From contig BSBM01000877.1 of assembly GCA_027924585.1 (NCBI GenBank), positions 5,209,501 to 5,273,500 on the forward strand: a DNA stretch of 64,000 nucleotides, given 5' to 3'. Origin of the DNA: Larix kaempferi. Taxonomy: Eukaryota > Streptophyta > Pinopsida > Pinales > Pinaceae. This document shows positions 12,106 through 23,489 of the stretch, piece after piece (the first letter of the stretch is position 1; the number at the start of each line of letters is the position of its first letter). The position numbers were made by a program, and so were the translations under genes. The notes below the pieces were generated by a model. That model was not told the DNA's origin. It saw only the letters and a program-made list of their open reading frames with translations, and did no database searches.

Positions 12106-12109
12106 GTTC

Positions 12110-13330
12110 TGTTGTTATGGAAAGTATCCTATAGCATGGGAGAGACTACCAACGTACTGATGTAAAAAGTTTGGATTAAGTTGTCATTGATGCCAATAGT
12201 GCCTGGTCATTGATGCCAATAGTTGAGTCTTGGTGCCCCTTGTGGAGCCCCTGAGGGTTAGTGTTTGGTTTGTGGTTGTTTGTGTCAGAGGAGCCCTTTT
12301 GACCTTGTTCAAGCCCAAGCTTGAAGCCCTTGGAGGCCTATGGACATTGGCAAAAGTTTGTGGTTGTTTGTGTCAAAGGATCCCTTTTGACCTTGTCCAA
12401 GCCCAAGCTTGAAGCCCTTGGAGGCCTATGGACATTGGCAAAAGCACTGGTTACCCATTGACTTGGTTGAGTAACCCTAAGTTGTTTCTAGGTCCCCTCC
12501 CCAGTCTCTTGCACACACATAGTATGGTCACATTAGTTATGTTGATGCCCTATGGAGCACTTGGCTTTGGTCTTGAGATCATATACATGCTCTTATTTTG
12601 TTGAGGTGGAGCCCATTGCTTGTACTTGATGGCCTTGAGGTCGTTGAGCTCTTGTGGGGTCCTTAAGCCCACAAGCTTGGTGAAACTCATGCTTATGTGG
12701 AGCTCTTAATATATTGGATCGTGAAGAAACCCTCACGTACTTGAAATTTGGAGCACTTGATAACCACATGATATATGAGTGCTTTGGTTAATTCCTCACT
12801 TGACAGCCCACAAATTGTTGGAGTCTTGATGGTATTTACCCTTCCTTTTGGGGCTCTTTGATACTCTTGGTAATCCACTTGGTGATGACTTTTGGTGTTT
12901 TAGCCCTTGCTTATAAAGCTTTGAAAAAGTCCTTGGAATCCTTGTGATTGGTGGTGTGGTCTTTGGTACCCTTATGTTTGGGGTCCTTAGTACCCTTCGT
13001 GGTTGTAAATGGTGTTGACCACCCTTCTCTTCAAAAAGATATGATTGATGGAGCCCTTGCCCTTGAAGACTTTGCACATGCTAGGTGCACATTATTTATG
13101 GTATGAAACCCTTGAAGCACTCGCTAGATGTGCTAAAACCCTTATAGCCCAGTTTTTACTGTGGACATGGCTATTGAACAACCCCTTCTCAAACATTTAA
13201 ATAATATGTAAATTCCCTTAAGGCATTTCAATGACATGGAAGCCCTTTAATTTTGAATCAAAAGCCAACTTAAGATACTTGGAAGTTATCCCAAAATGGG
13301 TAAAACAACCCCAAAAGAAAGAAGACTTAA
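12110..13330 (-). repeat. Probable 5' LTR sequence of the Tat element
   Basis: Sequence right of the PBS starts with an LTR-like terminus (TGTTGTTATGG on +, i.e. ...CAACA on the minus strand). How far the Tat LTR runs is unclear, because a plus-strand copia-type LTR occupies at least 13330-15706. It contains many diverged copies of CCTTGGAG/GCCCTTG words. No gene is seen. Confidence 0.4.
12271..12446. repeat. 88-bp tandem duplication
   Basis: A unit beginning TGTGGTTGTTTGTGTCA and ending GACATTGGCAAAAG occurs at 12271-12358 and 12359-12446 with only a few differences. Confidence 0.9.
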
Positions 13331-15706
13331 TGAATGTCTTCTTGACTTACCAAGTCGGCCCCTAAACTTCAATAAATTTTTAATTTAAAAAAAAATTAAT
13401 TGCTTATCAATGCTAGGTCGGCCCCATTTAATTTTTGGTTTTTGAATGTGTATAAATAAAACATTTTCCCCTTATTTTTAGAGGGGATGAGTGAGCAAGA
13501 GATCTGATTTTCGGTGGCTGCCTCCTCCTGATATTTTCAGACTGTTTCTGCAAAAATTTCGGTGGCTGCCTCCTTCTGATATTTTTGGACTGTCTCTGCA
13601 ATTTTGACTGTCTCCTCTTTCTTTGCAAATTCGGACTGTAGATTTTTCAGACTGTTTCTCTGATTTTTTTTTTGGGCAGCCTTCATCACTGTCTCTTGCA
13701 ATTTCGGGCCAGAATACTACCCTTTACACACAGCAGGATTATTATAAGCAGACTGTAAGTGGTTATACAGTATTTCTCTTAACTGAGTTTAACCTTGTCT
13801 AATTAAGTCTTCTTGGTTAGGGCTTGTTGTTGACTTTGACAAGTATGAATTAATGAAGTCTGAATTGAACCATCCTTTTGATAGTAAAACAATATGTTTG
13901 ATGTGACAAGATGGAAGTGTTGATGTGACAAGATGTAAGTGTTATTTGATTGCATGATAAGATGACCTTGATAATCCTGTAAGGGTTTGTTATTGATTAT
14001 TATCTGTAAGTATGTTGGATTGACCTAAATGGTTGACTATGAGCCTTAACTGTTATTTGAGTAAGATTGGCAAGCTGATGATTTAACTTCAAGTAAAGGT
14101 TGATTGATTTGTGATGTGATTGGTTTTGGGTAAATGTTTGGCTTTCCAATATTGAGAAACCATTGACTAGTTGACTATTAGTAATGACTATATGAGAGTG
14201 TATTGACAATACTCCTTTGACAAGATTGTTTTGAGTAAGGGTATGTATTGACCAAGTGTGATATTGAGTTGGTCCTCATCTAATTGAGTTGACAAGTTGG
14301 TGGTGTTGACTTGTCTTGCTTGACTAGTTTGGCAAATTGTGAAAAGTGCTCTTGACCTAATTAGCAAATTGTGTAAAGCTTATCTAATTGATTTGACGAG
14401 TGAGTAAAGTGTCTAGGTGCAAAAGTTGTCATTGACTTTTGTCTTTAAGTGTGGTGTATTGACCTAAGAGCAAGATTGACTAGTTGATTGATTTGACAAT
14501 ATTGACATGTGATTGAAATGGTTAGCCAATTGTGACAAGGATTCTTGATTGAAGTTGAAATTGATGGACTAAGCCTGATATGATTGATGAAGAGTTTGAT
14601 TGGCCAAGTGTGTCTTAGGGTTTGTTGGTTGACCATCTTCTCTTTGAAGTGGTTGGTTAAGGTTGTTTGTCAAGCTTTGCTTGACTGAGTCGTTTGATGA
14701 GTTTTGATGTTGGTCGTGGTGAGTGAGTGAGTCTTTGATGAACTATCGTAACCTTGTGACTAACTGACTATCAGAACACATTAGACATTTGATTAGATTG
14801 ACACAGGTACATATTTAATTTGACACAGGTTGGTTCAGTTGAGCATAGGCTACTACATGTGCATTTGGTCTGACTCAGATTGGCTGAGTTGTATGAGCAG
14901 TTGGTTTGACCCAGGTGGTCTGGTATACAATTGGTTGAACTCAGATTTACTGATTCGAATAATGTGAACTGCAGATTGATTTATGCAGATAGATTGATTG
15001 GTACAGCTAGATCAGACAGATTGATTGGTACAACTAGATTTGGATTACACAGGTTGACGAGCAGTGTTGCACAATAGTGGTGAAGTGGTCAGTGGAGAAT
15101 TGAGGAGCAGTGAACAGTTGATGAGCAGTGGTCAGTTGATGAGCAGTGACAGTGGTTGTGCAGTGTGATACAGATTGTGTAGTGTTGTACAGGTTTTGGT
15201 TAGCAGGTACGCAGGATCAGTACGGTTGTGATTCAGCATTATCTATATTCATATCAGGGTGGCTGGACGGGGCAAGGAAATCTAGGGAGTTAATGCTTCC
15301 TTCAGGTTGTAGCCTGTAAACCAGGGGGTTGTAGCCTCCTTCCAGTTGTAGTTGGAGAATTGAAGTCTTTGTAACAAAGGGGGTTGTTGCCTCCTTCTAG
15401 TTGTTGCTGGTAAATTATTATTATAAAGGCTTTCGTGGTTTTCCCCCTAGGACTTGGGTTTCCACGTAAAAATCTTGTGTGCTGTGTTTTGCCATGCTTC
15501 CTATGTGATGATGATATGATGTCATGTGATGATGAGCTATAATTGTTAATAATGCTGATGATATAATGATAATGTGATAATGCATTATGGATCGATGTAC
15601 TCTGCATAAGACTGAACAAGTTGTTGTTGATTGTTAAAGTAGAAAAAGTAATAAAAGCTATACACACTGTTCACCCCCCCCTCTTAGTGTGCTCGGTGTT
15701 CCAACA
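13330..15706 (+). mobile_element. Copia-type LTR, plus orientation, probably solo
   Basis: A TATA box (TATAAATAAA) at 13451-13460 is followed by a transcribed-type region. The 3' part has a signature common in plant copia LTRs: CGTGGTTTTCCCCC, GGGTTTCCACGTAAAAATC and CTTGTGTGCTG near 15430-15490. A run of C before TTAGTGTGCTCGG leads to the CCAACA end at 15706. No primer-binding site follows, so this is a solo or 3' LTR. The 5' boundary and target duplication were not found. A near duplication of about 53 bp (GGTGGCTGCCTCC...) sits at 13514-13610. Confidence 0.55.
13780..15210 (+). repeat. TTGA-rich degenerate low-complexity tract
   Basis: The words TTGAC, TTGATT, TGATTG and GATTGA recur every 10-30 bases for about 1.3 kb within the copia-type LTR. 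From 15060 to 15200 the pattern changes to GAGCAGTG repeats. It has no coding frame. Confidence 0.6.
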
Positions 15707-16408
15707 AAAAGACAGACATACAATGTTCTGCAAATACAATTATTTACCAAGCAAAGAGATCGGGGTTTGAAGGATGTGTACCTTATTCAGAAGGTTGATC
15801 CAAGCCTTTCTCTTCCTTGCTCTTCAATGCAACAACCTGCAAAACAACTTCCAACCTTCCTCAAACCAATTTGACTACAAACAAAAGAATTGATATTTAT
15901 AATAACATAAAACATCAACTTGTAATCAGATCTGAAACATACATGAACAAATCATATTTGGGAAAGGAAGAATATATGATCTTTATTAATGCATGAAGCA
16001 AGTACATAAATTATACCTGTCTGCAACTAGCACCGTCGTAACCAGACCCTGGGTTCCTACTCCTCTCTCTTGAGTAAGAATTCCTCTAGCATGCCATTAC
16101 CAAAAGTTGGCTCCCCTTCTCCAAGGCCCTCCCCTTGTATTTATTGCAAGGGTAGGAGGATAAATTCGAAGGGTGGTTGGCATAGGTAGTTGAGGAAGTT
16201 GGAATAACTCCCAAAACTAATCCATAGTTAGTGTTTTTATATATTTTTTCGAGATTTCTTAAGATACCCACGATTATGACAGGACAACCTGCGAGTGACT
16301 CGCGACTATCCTAACTTGCAGCTAGCGGGTGCAACTTTTTGAAAGATACCTGCGGGTTGTTAGTGTAGACACCCGCGGCTAACCCGTGTGTTGGCAAGCA
16401 TAAGAGTC
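15707..16408. other. Unassigned, with a CGCGGGT-rich patch
   Basis: There is no gene or recognisable domain. From about 16285 to 16385 the words GCGGGT, CCCGCGG and CTCGCG recur several times, resembling a patch at 11838-11935 and suggesting ends of a small DNA transposon. The rest shows nothing. Confidence 0.3.
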
Positions 16409-17020
16409 ATGGTTATGCTCTAAAATAGGTTAGAGCTAACTGCAAGGCTTAGCTCTAAGTCATCTAAGGTCAAGTAAGCTCTTCTATCCATAGTGTCTTT
16501 TTGTGTGATCGACAGGGCAATGTGATCACGGACGGAGAAGTGCTAATTTGACCGATATCAATACCCCTCGGGGAAATTGTAATAAGTTGATGTAGCATGA
16601 TGTCTTTTGTAAAAGACTTGGCTTTCCTAGGACTTAGACATCAATGTGTTACTCCAGAGTGTGTTTTCCTTGTTAATTATATGTTTCTTTTAAGTTTTTA
16701 GCGACATATAATTTCCGAGATTTTTACTCATGCCTCCAAAGCTGGAGTATTCGTCTTGGTGGTTAGGCCTTAGGAGGTTATTAAAGTCTAATTGTCTATG
16801 TATATTATCATGTTAGTCACTATTTTGAGTCATTATGAACATGTATTAAATACCCCCTAGGTTTTATTATTTTTCGCAATTTTTTTTTTATTTTTATTTT
16901 TTTTTTTAATTTTTTTAATTTTTATTTTTTTCAATGGGTTAATTTTTTAATGTTTTAATTGTAAAAATAAAAAGTCATAAAAATGTGGTTATGAGGTGGA
17001 ATTTTCCATGGGGGTGCTCG
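16409..17020 (+). repeat. X-family LTR fragment, copy 1
   Basis: This aligns over at least 450 bases with 44170-44600 (same strand) and with 42960-43490 (opposite strand). Landmarks shared by all three are GGAATTGTAATAAGTTG-like sequence (not in the inverted copy), the TATAATTTC-type stretch, CTCCAAAG(C/T)TGGAGTA and GGAGGTTATTAAAG. A poly-T-rich run at 16880-16930 is internal. It is cut by a copia LTR at 17026. Confidence 0.6.
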
Positions 17021-17025
17021 TTTTC

Positions 17026-17504
17026 TGTTGAAGATTATGTAACTTTGGAAGATATTCTTGTATTGCATAAACCCAAAAAGAATAATAAAGATATACTCTC
17101 AAAGAAATCAAGTGAAAATAGACAAGTCGGCCTCACAGAAATCAGTGGTAAAACTGCCCCAAACAATGGGCAGTCTGCCACAAACAATGGGCAAAACTGC
17201 CCCAGTGAAGTCGGCCCTATAGTGGAAAAGTCAGCCAGAAAAGAGTATAAATAAGAGGGTCGCATTCCTCATTTGCACAACACACAAGTTCGCTCAAGCA
17301 AGTGAATAAGTGTGCATGGGAGAGTAGCTGCAGCTGGCGGAAGCTTATGTTTGGGGTTCTATCTTATCTTGTCCTTGTATCTTCTATTCTTGGGGCATCT
17401 TTGTATGAGAGAGCTTTAGCTCTTTGTTGTATTGACATTGTACTTGTTGACAGAATCTATATTTTATTCAAGAAAAAAGGTTTGCCATTGCAAATACCTT
17501 AACA
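17026..17504 (+). repeat. Copia W-family LTR, plus orientation, solo or truncated
   Basis: It starts TGTTGAAGATTATGTAAC and ends CCTTAACA. The first 60 bases match the minus-strand LTR start at 27045 (GGAAGATATTCT). A TATA box (TATAAATAAG) at 17246-17255 is followed by a short transcript-like region. No primer-binding site follows and the 5-bp flanks do not match, so it is a solo LTR with a decayed duplication or a broken copy. Confidence 0.6.
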
Positions 17505-18081
17505 AGGCATCTTGTTAATTTAAAAAACCAAGAAATAAAAGTTAAGGTAATGACCTGAAGCCTTAACAGAATGCTGTAAAGTTTGAAAAATTCCTGCCAG
17601 TTACCATAACAGCAATTGAAGCAAGGGCAAATAGAAACTGTGCTATAGAAAGCATAACTTACAAGGCTGCTACCTGTCTGTGGCATTCCGAGCAAGTTCT
17701 CATTGCAACCTGTAGAGGAGAATCCTTTACAACTGAAGAATCTCCTATATCTATACTGGAGGATCAAGATCACTAAGATCACTAGTGTCAAGACTTCTGC
17801 CTATATTGAAAATAAAGATTCTTCTGAAGAAGGCAGTTTGTGTAATTGCTTTTAGCCTTTAGGTTTCTGTTTTTTTCAAAAAATATTTTAATGTTTTTTA
17901 AATTTTTAATTGGTTTTTGAGTGGAAATGTGGTGGTATGTACTTGAAATGTTTACAAAAATGTGAAACATTTCAGGGCAAAGGCTGAATGCTGGATTCAC
18001 ATTTCTGGCTGTGGATACGGTGTTTCCAATAAGGGAAATGACCCTGAAACGTATCTAGGACATTTCCAAACCAATTCCCAT

Positions 18082-18125
18082 CAGGATCAGCTTCCAAAAT
18101 GCAGAACTGCATTTTGGGGGTCCTG
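18082..18125. other. Short near-perfect hairpin
   Basis: CCAAAATGCAG and CTGCATTTTGG are perfect inverted copies separated by two bases. The arms continue outward to a matching CAGGA/TCCTG. A second inverted pair, TGAAATGTTT/AAACATTTCA, lies at 17944-17974. They sit just upstream of the CNX1 exon in its intron, and I assign no function. Confidence 0.6.
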
Positions 18126-18338
18126 CCCAGATGTTTCTGGTAAAATAGATGCAAAGTAGAAAACATTAACTGTGATTGCAAAGTATCAATATTGGCTTTA
18201 TCATTTGATTTCAGAATATGGAAAAACCTTTCATGCAGTTTGAAAATAGGTCATAGCAAGATTTGCTGCATTCCTTTGGTTATACAAGTTATCAATTTAT
18301 TTCGTACACACTTAACTTTTGAAGTTTGTGTGTGTTAG

Positions 18339-18465
18339 GATGGATTTGCTGTGATAGCAGCAGATGGACCTGGTGATTATCCAGTTATAGCAGAGTCAAG
18401 AGCAGGAGATGATGCAGTGGGTGTTATTGTCTCTTCTGGTACTGTGGCTTACATAACAACTGGAG
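18339..18465 (+). CDS. CNX1: CNX1 internal exon, molybdenum insertase E domain (first of two here)
   Basis: The 127-bp exon begins in frame with DGFAVIAADGPGDYP and ends within TVAYITTGG. This is the conserved MoeA/gephyrin-E segment containing the DG(F/Y)AV motif. CNX1 completes molybdenum cofactor synthesis in the cytosol: its G domain adenylates molybdopterin and its E domain inserts molybdate, supplying nitrate reductase, aldehyde oxidase, xanthine dehydrogenase and sulfite oxidase. The exon is flanked by an acceptor (TGTGTGTTAG) and a donor (GTAGGT) and ends after the first base of a Gly codon (phase 1). The next exon is at 50884. Frame and splice sites are intact, so I judge it a live gene rather than a pseudogene. 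The exon with the N-terminus was not found. Confidence 0.85.
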
Positions 18466-19136
18466 GTAGGTATTTGTTTACTTCACTTGGTCCATGTATT
18501 TCATTTCATCATTTTTGTTGAGCTTTGAGTGCTAGCTTTCATGTTCATTTTATCTGGCTTCCCTATTTTAGAGTGCTCTGCAAGAGGTATCATTTTGGAC
18601 TGCCAAATTTCCTATAAAATCAGTGATTTGATCATTCTACCAAACTGTCATAATCTTGTTAATGTAATTCCTTGTATAATTCAAGTAGCACCATGCTTAC
18701 AAACTCTTTTACCACTTTTCATGTTTTATCTCTTGATGAAGATGAAGAGAATGAAGGCTTTTGCATTTCATAGATAGCTCTTGCATTTTATAAATGTCCA
18801 TCACAGTCTCAAAACGGTAAGATTTAGTAGTTCCACTCACAGGGTGTTTTATAGGTGGAGCCGTTAAGCAAAACATTGCACTGTGAAAGTAGGAAACATT
18901 GCCAAAATCACATTTATATCTTAGATCAGTTTGTGCACAATATCATAGCAGAATTCCACGAGAAATTACATGGAAGAAACAAAGCTGTCACCATTAAAAG
19001 AAGCCTCAATGCAGTTGAACGAGTAATTTTTTAAATTCTATTGATCTAGGGAAAAAAAACTTTTATTTCTTCCAAATCCCTCTTTAAAGGAGATAAATAC
19101 TGCCTAATCAGTAAATATTATAATGGTCGTATTTTG

Positions 19137-19764
19137 CAATGTTCCCCCAAGTTTCCGGGACACGGGAGTGGGGAAACGGACATTGCGGACGTGTGAAGAC
19201 CACCCCCAAATTTTAGCGAAATTCGGGGGGGACGGGGGACGTCCAGGTCATAATAAAAATTATAAAAAAATATAAAATTAATATTATAAATTGTTAAATC
19301 TCAGCAATAACAATTCAATGATTCATCCCATGTAAATTACTAAAAGTAAATACTAAATACTAAATACTAAATTCATCATTGTGCAATGTACACAAGAATT
19401 TAACAAATTAATAATACAAATATGTTGCACAATTCATCGTGATCGTTTTCAAATTTGTCATTTGAATCTTGATATTCATATTTCTAATTTTGGTCATTCT
19501 AATTGAAATACTGAATCAATGATATGGCATGCTAAAATAGTAAAATAGTAAATTACTAAAGACTAAGTCTGAAAGAGAGACTAAAACAACAATTCAAATT
19601 AAAATTTCGTATTTTTAAACTGAAATTGGGAAAAACATGGGGGGTGTCTAGGAGCCCCCTAGTTTCGAGAGGGAGGGAGCCCCCCTTCACGGGAGCGCGC
19701 TGCAGAACAGGGGGGCGCGCTCCCTTGTGAGTTTCCGAGAGTTTCCTGATTTTGGGGACGCTCG
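19137..19764. mobile_element. Non-autonomous hAT-like element, right end cut by a copia LTR
   Basis: The left end reads CAATGTTCCCCCAAGTTTCC, a CAxxGTT head like the two bounded hAT elements in this window. It is followed by G-rich sequence with recurring TTTCCG/GGGAAACGG words, an AT-rich core, then another GC-rich subterminal block (19640-19764). That block mirrors the left one (GTTTCCGAGAGTTTCC and GGGGACG). It stops where a copia LTR begins at 19765, so the right terminus and target duplication are not visible. It has no transposase frame. Confidence 0.55.
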
Positions 19765-20373
19765 TGTTAAATTAATGTAACTTCAAAGAATATTCTAATT
19801 GGACTTTATTATTGTAACTCTGTCGGGGATGTTTTACCTCCGTTCGGGGATGTCATTATTATACTTGGTCAAGTAAAAGTCATGAGGTAAAACCTCCATT
19901 GTAAGTCGGGTCGTTAGTACCCTCAATAATGTAATATAATATTATTGGAGTCTTTCTAGGAGAGGTTGGCCCAGTCAGTTAAAGTGAGGCCGACCTAGTT
20001 AGGTTATTTGTCAAGTGAAAAGTAAAGTTTAAATAGAGAGTGACTTCCTCTCATTTGTACCAGTCACTCATTCATGCATTGCGCATTACAGGAGAGAGAG
20101 AAGTCTGTGAAGGAGGAGGAGGATTGGATTGGCTCTAGAGTTTGGGTTTGTCTCTCTTATTTGTGAGACCTTATTTTGGGCATTGTACTTTGGTTATCTA
20201 TATTGAGGAAGTTCTTGCTGGGTTTTCTTCCCCTTGAGGGTTTCCTAGGATATATTGTTGTGTACCTTGTGATTGTGTATTTTTCAGAGATCCTAGTTAT
20301 GTTGCTATTGTGAAAATGTATTAAATGCTTATGAATTTATAATTTAGTCTTTAGCAGCCATATAATCTTAACA
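19765..20373 (+). repeat. Copia W-family 5' LTR (609 bp)
   Basis: It starts TGTTAAATTAATGTAACTTC and ends CATATAATCTTAACA, directly followed by an initiator-Met primer-binding site. A TATA-like TTTAAATAG is at about 20028. It is clearly related to the inverted LTR at 60704-61265 (shared AACTTC(A/G)AAGAATATTCTA, GTCATGAGGTAAAACCTCC and GTAAGTCGGGTCG) and more distantly to the LTR ending at 27045. Confidence 0.85.
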
Positions 20374-20385
20374 TGGTATCAGAGC
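20374..20385 (+). promoter_or_regulatory. Primer-binding site, initiator-Met tRNA
   Basis: TGGTATCAGAGC abuts the LTR end with no spacer. It is the usual plant copia primer site complementary to the 3' end of initiator tRNA-Met. Confidence 0.9.
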
Positions 20386-20413
20386 TTGCCTTAAAAGAGC
20401 AACTTTCATAAGG

Positions 20414-20449
<36 letters not shown>

Positions 20450-20940
20450 CACAAAAATTAGGGCTTCTTACAAAAGTGGAATTTTTGAGTGCAAGTGGCA
20501 TAGAGAAGTGCGCCTCTCCAAGATCAAAATTTTGGTACCAAGATTGAAATTTTTGAGTGGGTGAATCTTCCAGAATGTCAAACCCTAGTTTGACTTTGGA
20601 CCAGAAAAACTAGAAAACTAGAAAACCAAAAAAAGCCAGAAACCGCAGACCAAAATTTCGCAAGTCAAATTTCAAGGGTGAAATTTTGGAATCTTTAGAA
20701 ACCAAGTGTACCGGCATACTCTCCTCAGTCAAGCGCATCTTTTGGTGAGTTCAGTTTTCAATTTGAGAAACTTAAATTTTTGGTTATTCTCTACTCTCCG
20801 GGATAAGATGGCCCCAAGCTGTACACTGGGGCGGAGAAGCTCTGGTGGAGAAGATCCCGGAGCTGAGAAGACCTAAGAAGGTCTAATACTCCTAACATCT
20901 GAGGCTGAAAGAAGAGAACTGAGGAAAGTTCAGTAAAGTC
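20386..20940 (+). other. Copia leader, non-coding
   Basis: Sequence between the PBS and the insertion point of the inverted copia. It contains a (CT)n tract at 20417-20446 and no open frame. The gag that belongs to this leader is probably the one at 27071-27916, displaced by the nested element. Confidence 0.6.
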
Positions 20941-23489
20941 TGCTGGCATACAACATTAAACAATCTATCACTGAAAGAAATACAAGCACAACAAGAACAC
21001 AAAGAACACAATATTTCTCTCGGGGAAACCAAAAGGGAGAAAACCCCGACAAAATCTTCCTCAATATAGTTATCAGAAAGTACAAACGTAAGCCCGAAGA
21101 GAAAATCAACTACTCCTCCACTTGTGTGAACTTCTCTCTCTCTCCTATGCGAACTTGTGAGAGTGAGTTGAGTGAATACAAATGAGAGACTCCTCCTCTA
21201 TTTATATTCTTCCGTTGAGGTGACTTTTCCACAACTGGGCCGACTTCACCTAACTGACTGGGCCGACTTCTCTATTACATAATATAATAATCTTTTCTGG
21301 GTTCTTCTAGGCCGACAGAAGACCTAGGGTTTACATTGACTCTTTCAATGACTCTTACAATATTAATTACATCAATGGCATCTCCCGATGGAGGAATACA
21401 ATACTACAATAGACAAGTACACAAGGTTACTTGGGAGCGGGAGCGAGAAGCGAAATTTTCAAAAGCTTCCGGTTAGGAAGCGTTTTTTATATAATATATA
21501 TTTTGATGCATATATGTCAACAAATGCATGTAGAATGTTAAATTAGTTATGGAAAGGATAAAAACATGAAATAAACAATAATAGTTAATAGTAAATACCA
21601 TATAACATCATTTCATCAATCATTAATCATTGACTAGTGAATTCATCAACCATAGGTCCAGACTCCAGTATCCATGATTCCATAAGTTATAACATCAAGA
21701 TCCAACCTTAAAGCTTCAAATTTTTAATATATAAACATTTTGTCATCAACTATTAACCGTATTTCTACTATGTCGAATCTTGAGATGCTAGTTTGTGTGG
21801 TAACATGACACATGTGGATGGAATGTACCATCAAACCCTCATAAAATCACCCATTGAGAATGCATCATGAAGAAACATGATGAATGTGCCAAATATAAGT
21901 GAAGTGCAGTCATCATCATGAAGATCTATCAACCCCCACACGTCGAGACATCATCACCAAGACCCCAAGGCACCATACAAAATCTAGGATCAACATTAGG
22001 CCATCCAAATTTCCATCAAGACATAAAACCCCTACTGAAATTGTGAAAAACATGCAAAATGGGAGGTAACAAGGGGTAACAGTAAGGGTTTGGTGGTAAC
22101 GCATTGTATACTCTATTCAACACTTGCAATTTGCCCATTTGAAATCTCAGTAGAATTCACCCATTTAATTACCAAATTGATCATCCTTGGCACCAATTTC
22201 TGTTTGATTGAATCACTGGGTGGAACCCACAGCTCAATCCTCCAATTGCTTGATCGCTAGCATGCAGAGAATACTTGTGCACTGTTTTACTAGGCAACTA
22301 CAGCACTATTATTAATTTGTTGGCTTCCTTTTTAATCCTTAAATTACCAGCCCAATCTGTTTAAATTCTGTGTGATGGCATACCTACAGCATTTGCCCTC
22401 AAGCTGTATATAGTTGACTAACTGCTCACAGCCTGTGTGTGGCCTTTTCAAAAATCCCGTAGTCATACATCATCCAACCTGCACATTTTCCTTATACCTA
22501 CAGCCATCCCCTATGATTGGTTGAAGCTAAAAGACTCCCAAACAAATGAATATATACATTTGTATCATGAATAGTGATAGCGATGAGGAGTAGTGTTTGT
22601 GTTTTTTTGGAACAGTGCTTGAACACACACACACACATATGTATGTATCTTTTGAATGGGAAGAGCAATGGTTGAATGAAGTGTTGTGTTTGCAGAGTTA
22701 AAAAACACGGAGTGCATTGTTGTGTTGGCATATAGAATCAGAGTGCCCTTGGATCTATACAGGAAATATCTAGAGGCCACAGTGCTGCATATGCCATATA
22801 TTATGCTAGTGTAGTGTGTAACTAAGAGCTATCCACATATGCAAGCATGAATGTATATTGAATGGCTATCCACAACTGTGTTCATAATGAAGTGATGGGT
22901 TTGAATATTGTAGTTAACAGAGCGTGGTATTTGGAGAATCTTGTTTAGCTGGTATGAAAGAATTGTAGCGTGTATTTGTTCAAAGTTTGGCATTGATCTT
23001 GGCCTACAAGCAAACAAACCAATCCTTCAAAACCGGACCTAGACAGAGAATGAGAAGCTTGACTCAGCTTGGCATAGAATTGTAGAGACCTTACAATTTT
23101 AATTCCACAGTGGAGATCCATGTTGGCAATACGGATGGGCCATGACACGTCCAAGGAAGCGTCAGGAAGTGATTTAGGAAGCGTCGGGAAGCGATTTAGG
23201 AAGCGACCGAAAGCGATGGGAAGCGATCTAGGAAGCGATTAGGAAGTGATCAGGAAGCGACGCTTCCGAACGCTTTATGACAGTGGTAGGGAGCGTTTTA
23301 AATTGAGCGGAAGCGAGATTCCGAAATTCACTTCCGGATGGAAGCGAAACGGAAGCGCGATTCCACTTAGCTTCAGGCTAGCTTCGGCCGGAAGCTAGCT
23401 TCCGGAGCGGGGGCGAGGGGGTGGGGAGCGCTTCCCCGCAACCTAGCAAGTACAAATAGAATATCTTCCGCAGTTACATTCTTTTAACA
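20941..23489 (-). repeat. 3' LTR of the minus-strand copia, split by a hAT element
   Basis: LTR sequence occupies 20941-21421 and 23455-23489. Joined, the pieces correspond to the other LTR at 26541-27045, including the (TC)n-rich CTTCTCTCTCTCTCC block and GGCCGACTTC. The gap is the hAT insertion. The polypurine tract on the minus strand (TAAGAGGGAG, 23490-23499) abuts its right end. Confidence 0.8.
21422..23446. mobile_element. Non-autonomous hAT transposon, 2,025 bp, with 8-bp TSDs
   Basis: The insertion is exact. CAAGTACA occurs at 21414-21421 and 23447-23454, and the uninterrupted relative at 27001-27020 has it once. The termini are imperfect inverted repeats: left CAAGGTTACTTGGGAGCG, right (inverted) CTAGGTTGCGGGGAAGCG, 13 of 18 matching. 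An 8-bp duplication plus a C(A/T)AGGTT head is typical of hAT. Both subterminal regions carry many copies of GGAAGCG or its complement (21440-21480; 23150-23420). There is no transposase frame; the middle is AT-rich with only short chance frames. Confidence 0.85.

Larger units (their letters stand above)
2691..12109 (-). mobile_element. Tat-lineage Ty3/gypsy retrotransposon, decayed and 3'-truncated
   Basis: Read on the minus strand the order is PBS, long leader, gag, protease, RT, RNase H, integrase, then a second (archaeal-type) RNase H. An extra RNase H and a PBS beginning TGGCGACTCC are known traits of Tat/Ogre-type elements. No 3' LTR or polypurine tract is visible left of 2691, where unrelated sequence starts, so the 3' end is lost. 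Every enzyme domain has frameshifts or stops, and the RT active site is mutated. A block of about 1 kb between protease and gag (6925-7910) is foreign and looks like a DNA-transposon remnant. Confidence 0.85.

Noticed and set aside
12110-15706. A single 3.6-kb Tat LTR with TGTTG...CAACA ends
   Set aside because: The ends would fit, but the TATA box and the copia-style 3' signature inside are in plus orientation, opposite to the Tat PBS. A Tat LTR followed by a plus-strand copia LTR explains more.
1-18338. CNX1 N-terminal exon upstream of 18339
   Set aside because: I looked for a frame ending in the conserved PPYPASVK-type segment before a GT and did not find one; it is probably outside the window.
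20417-20446. (CT)n tract as a regulatory element
   Set aside because: It is a simple repeat in a copia leader. Similar short (CT), (CA) and (AT) tracts at 7388, 22622, 46381, 50477 and 60956 are ordinary microsatellites.
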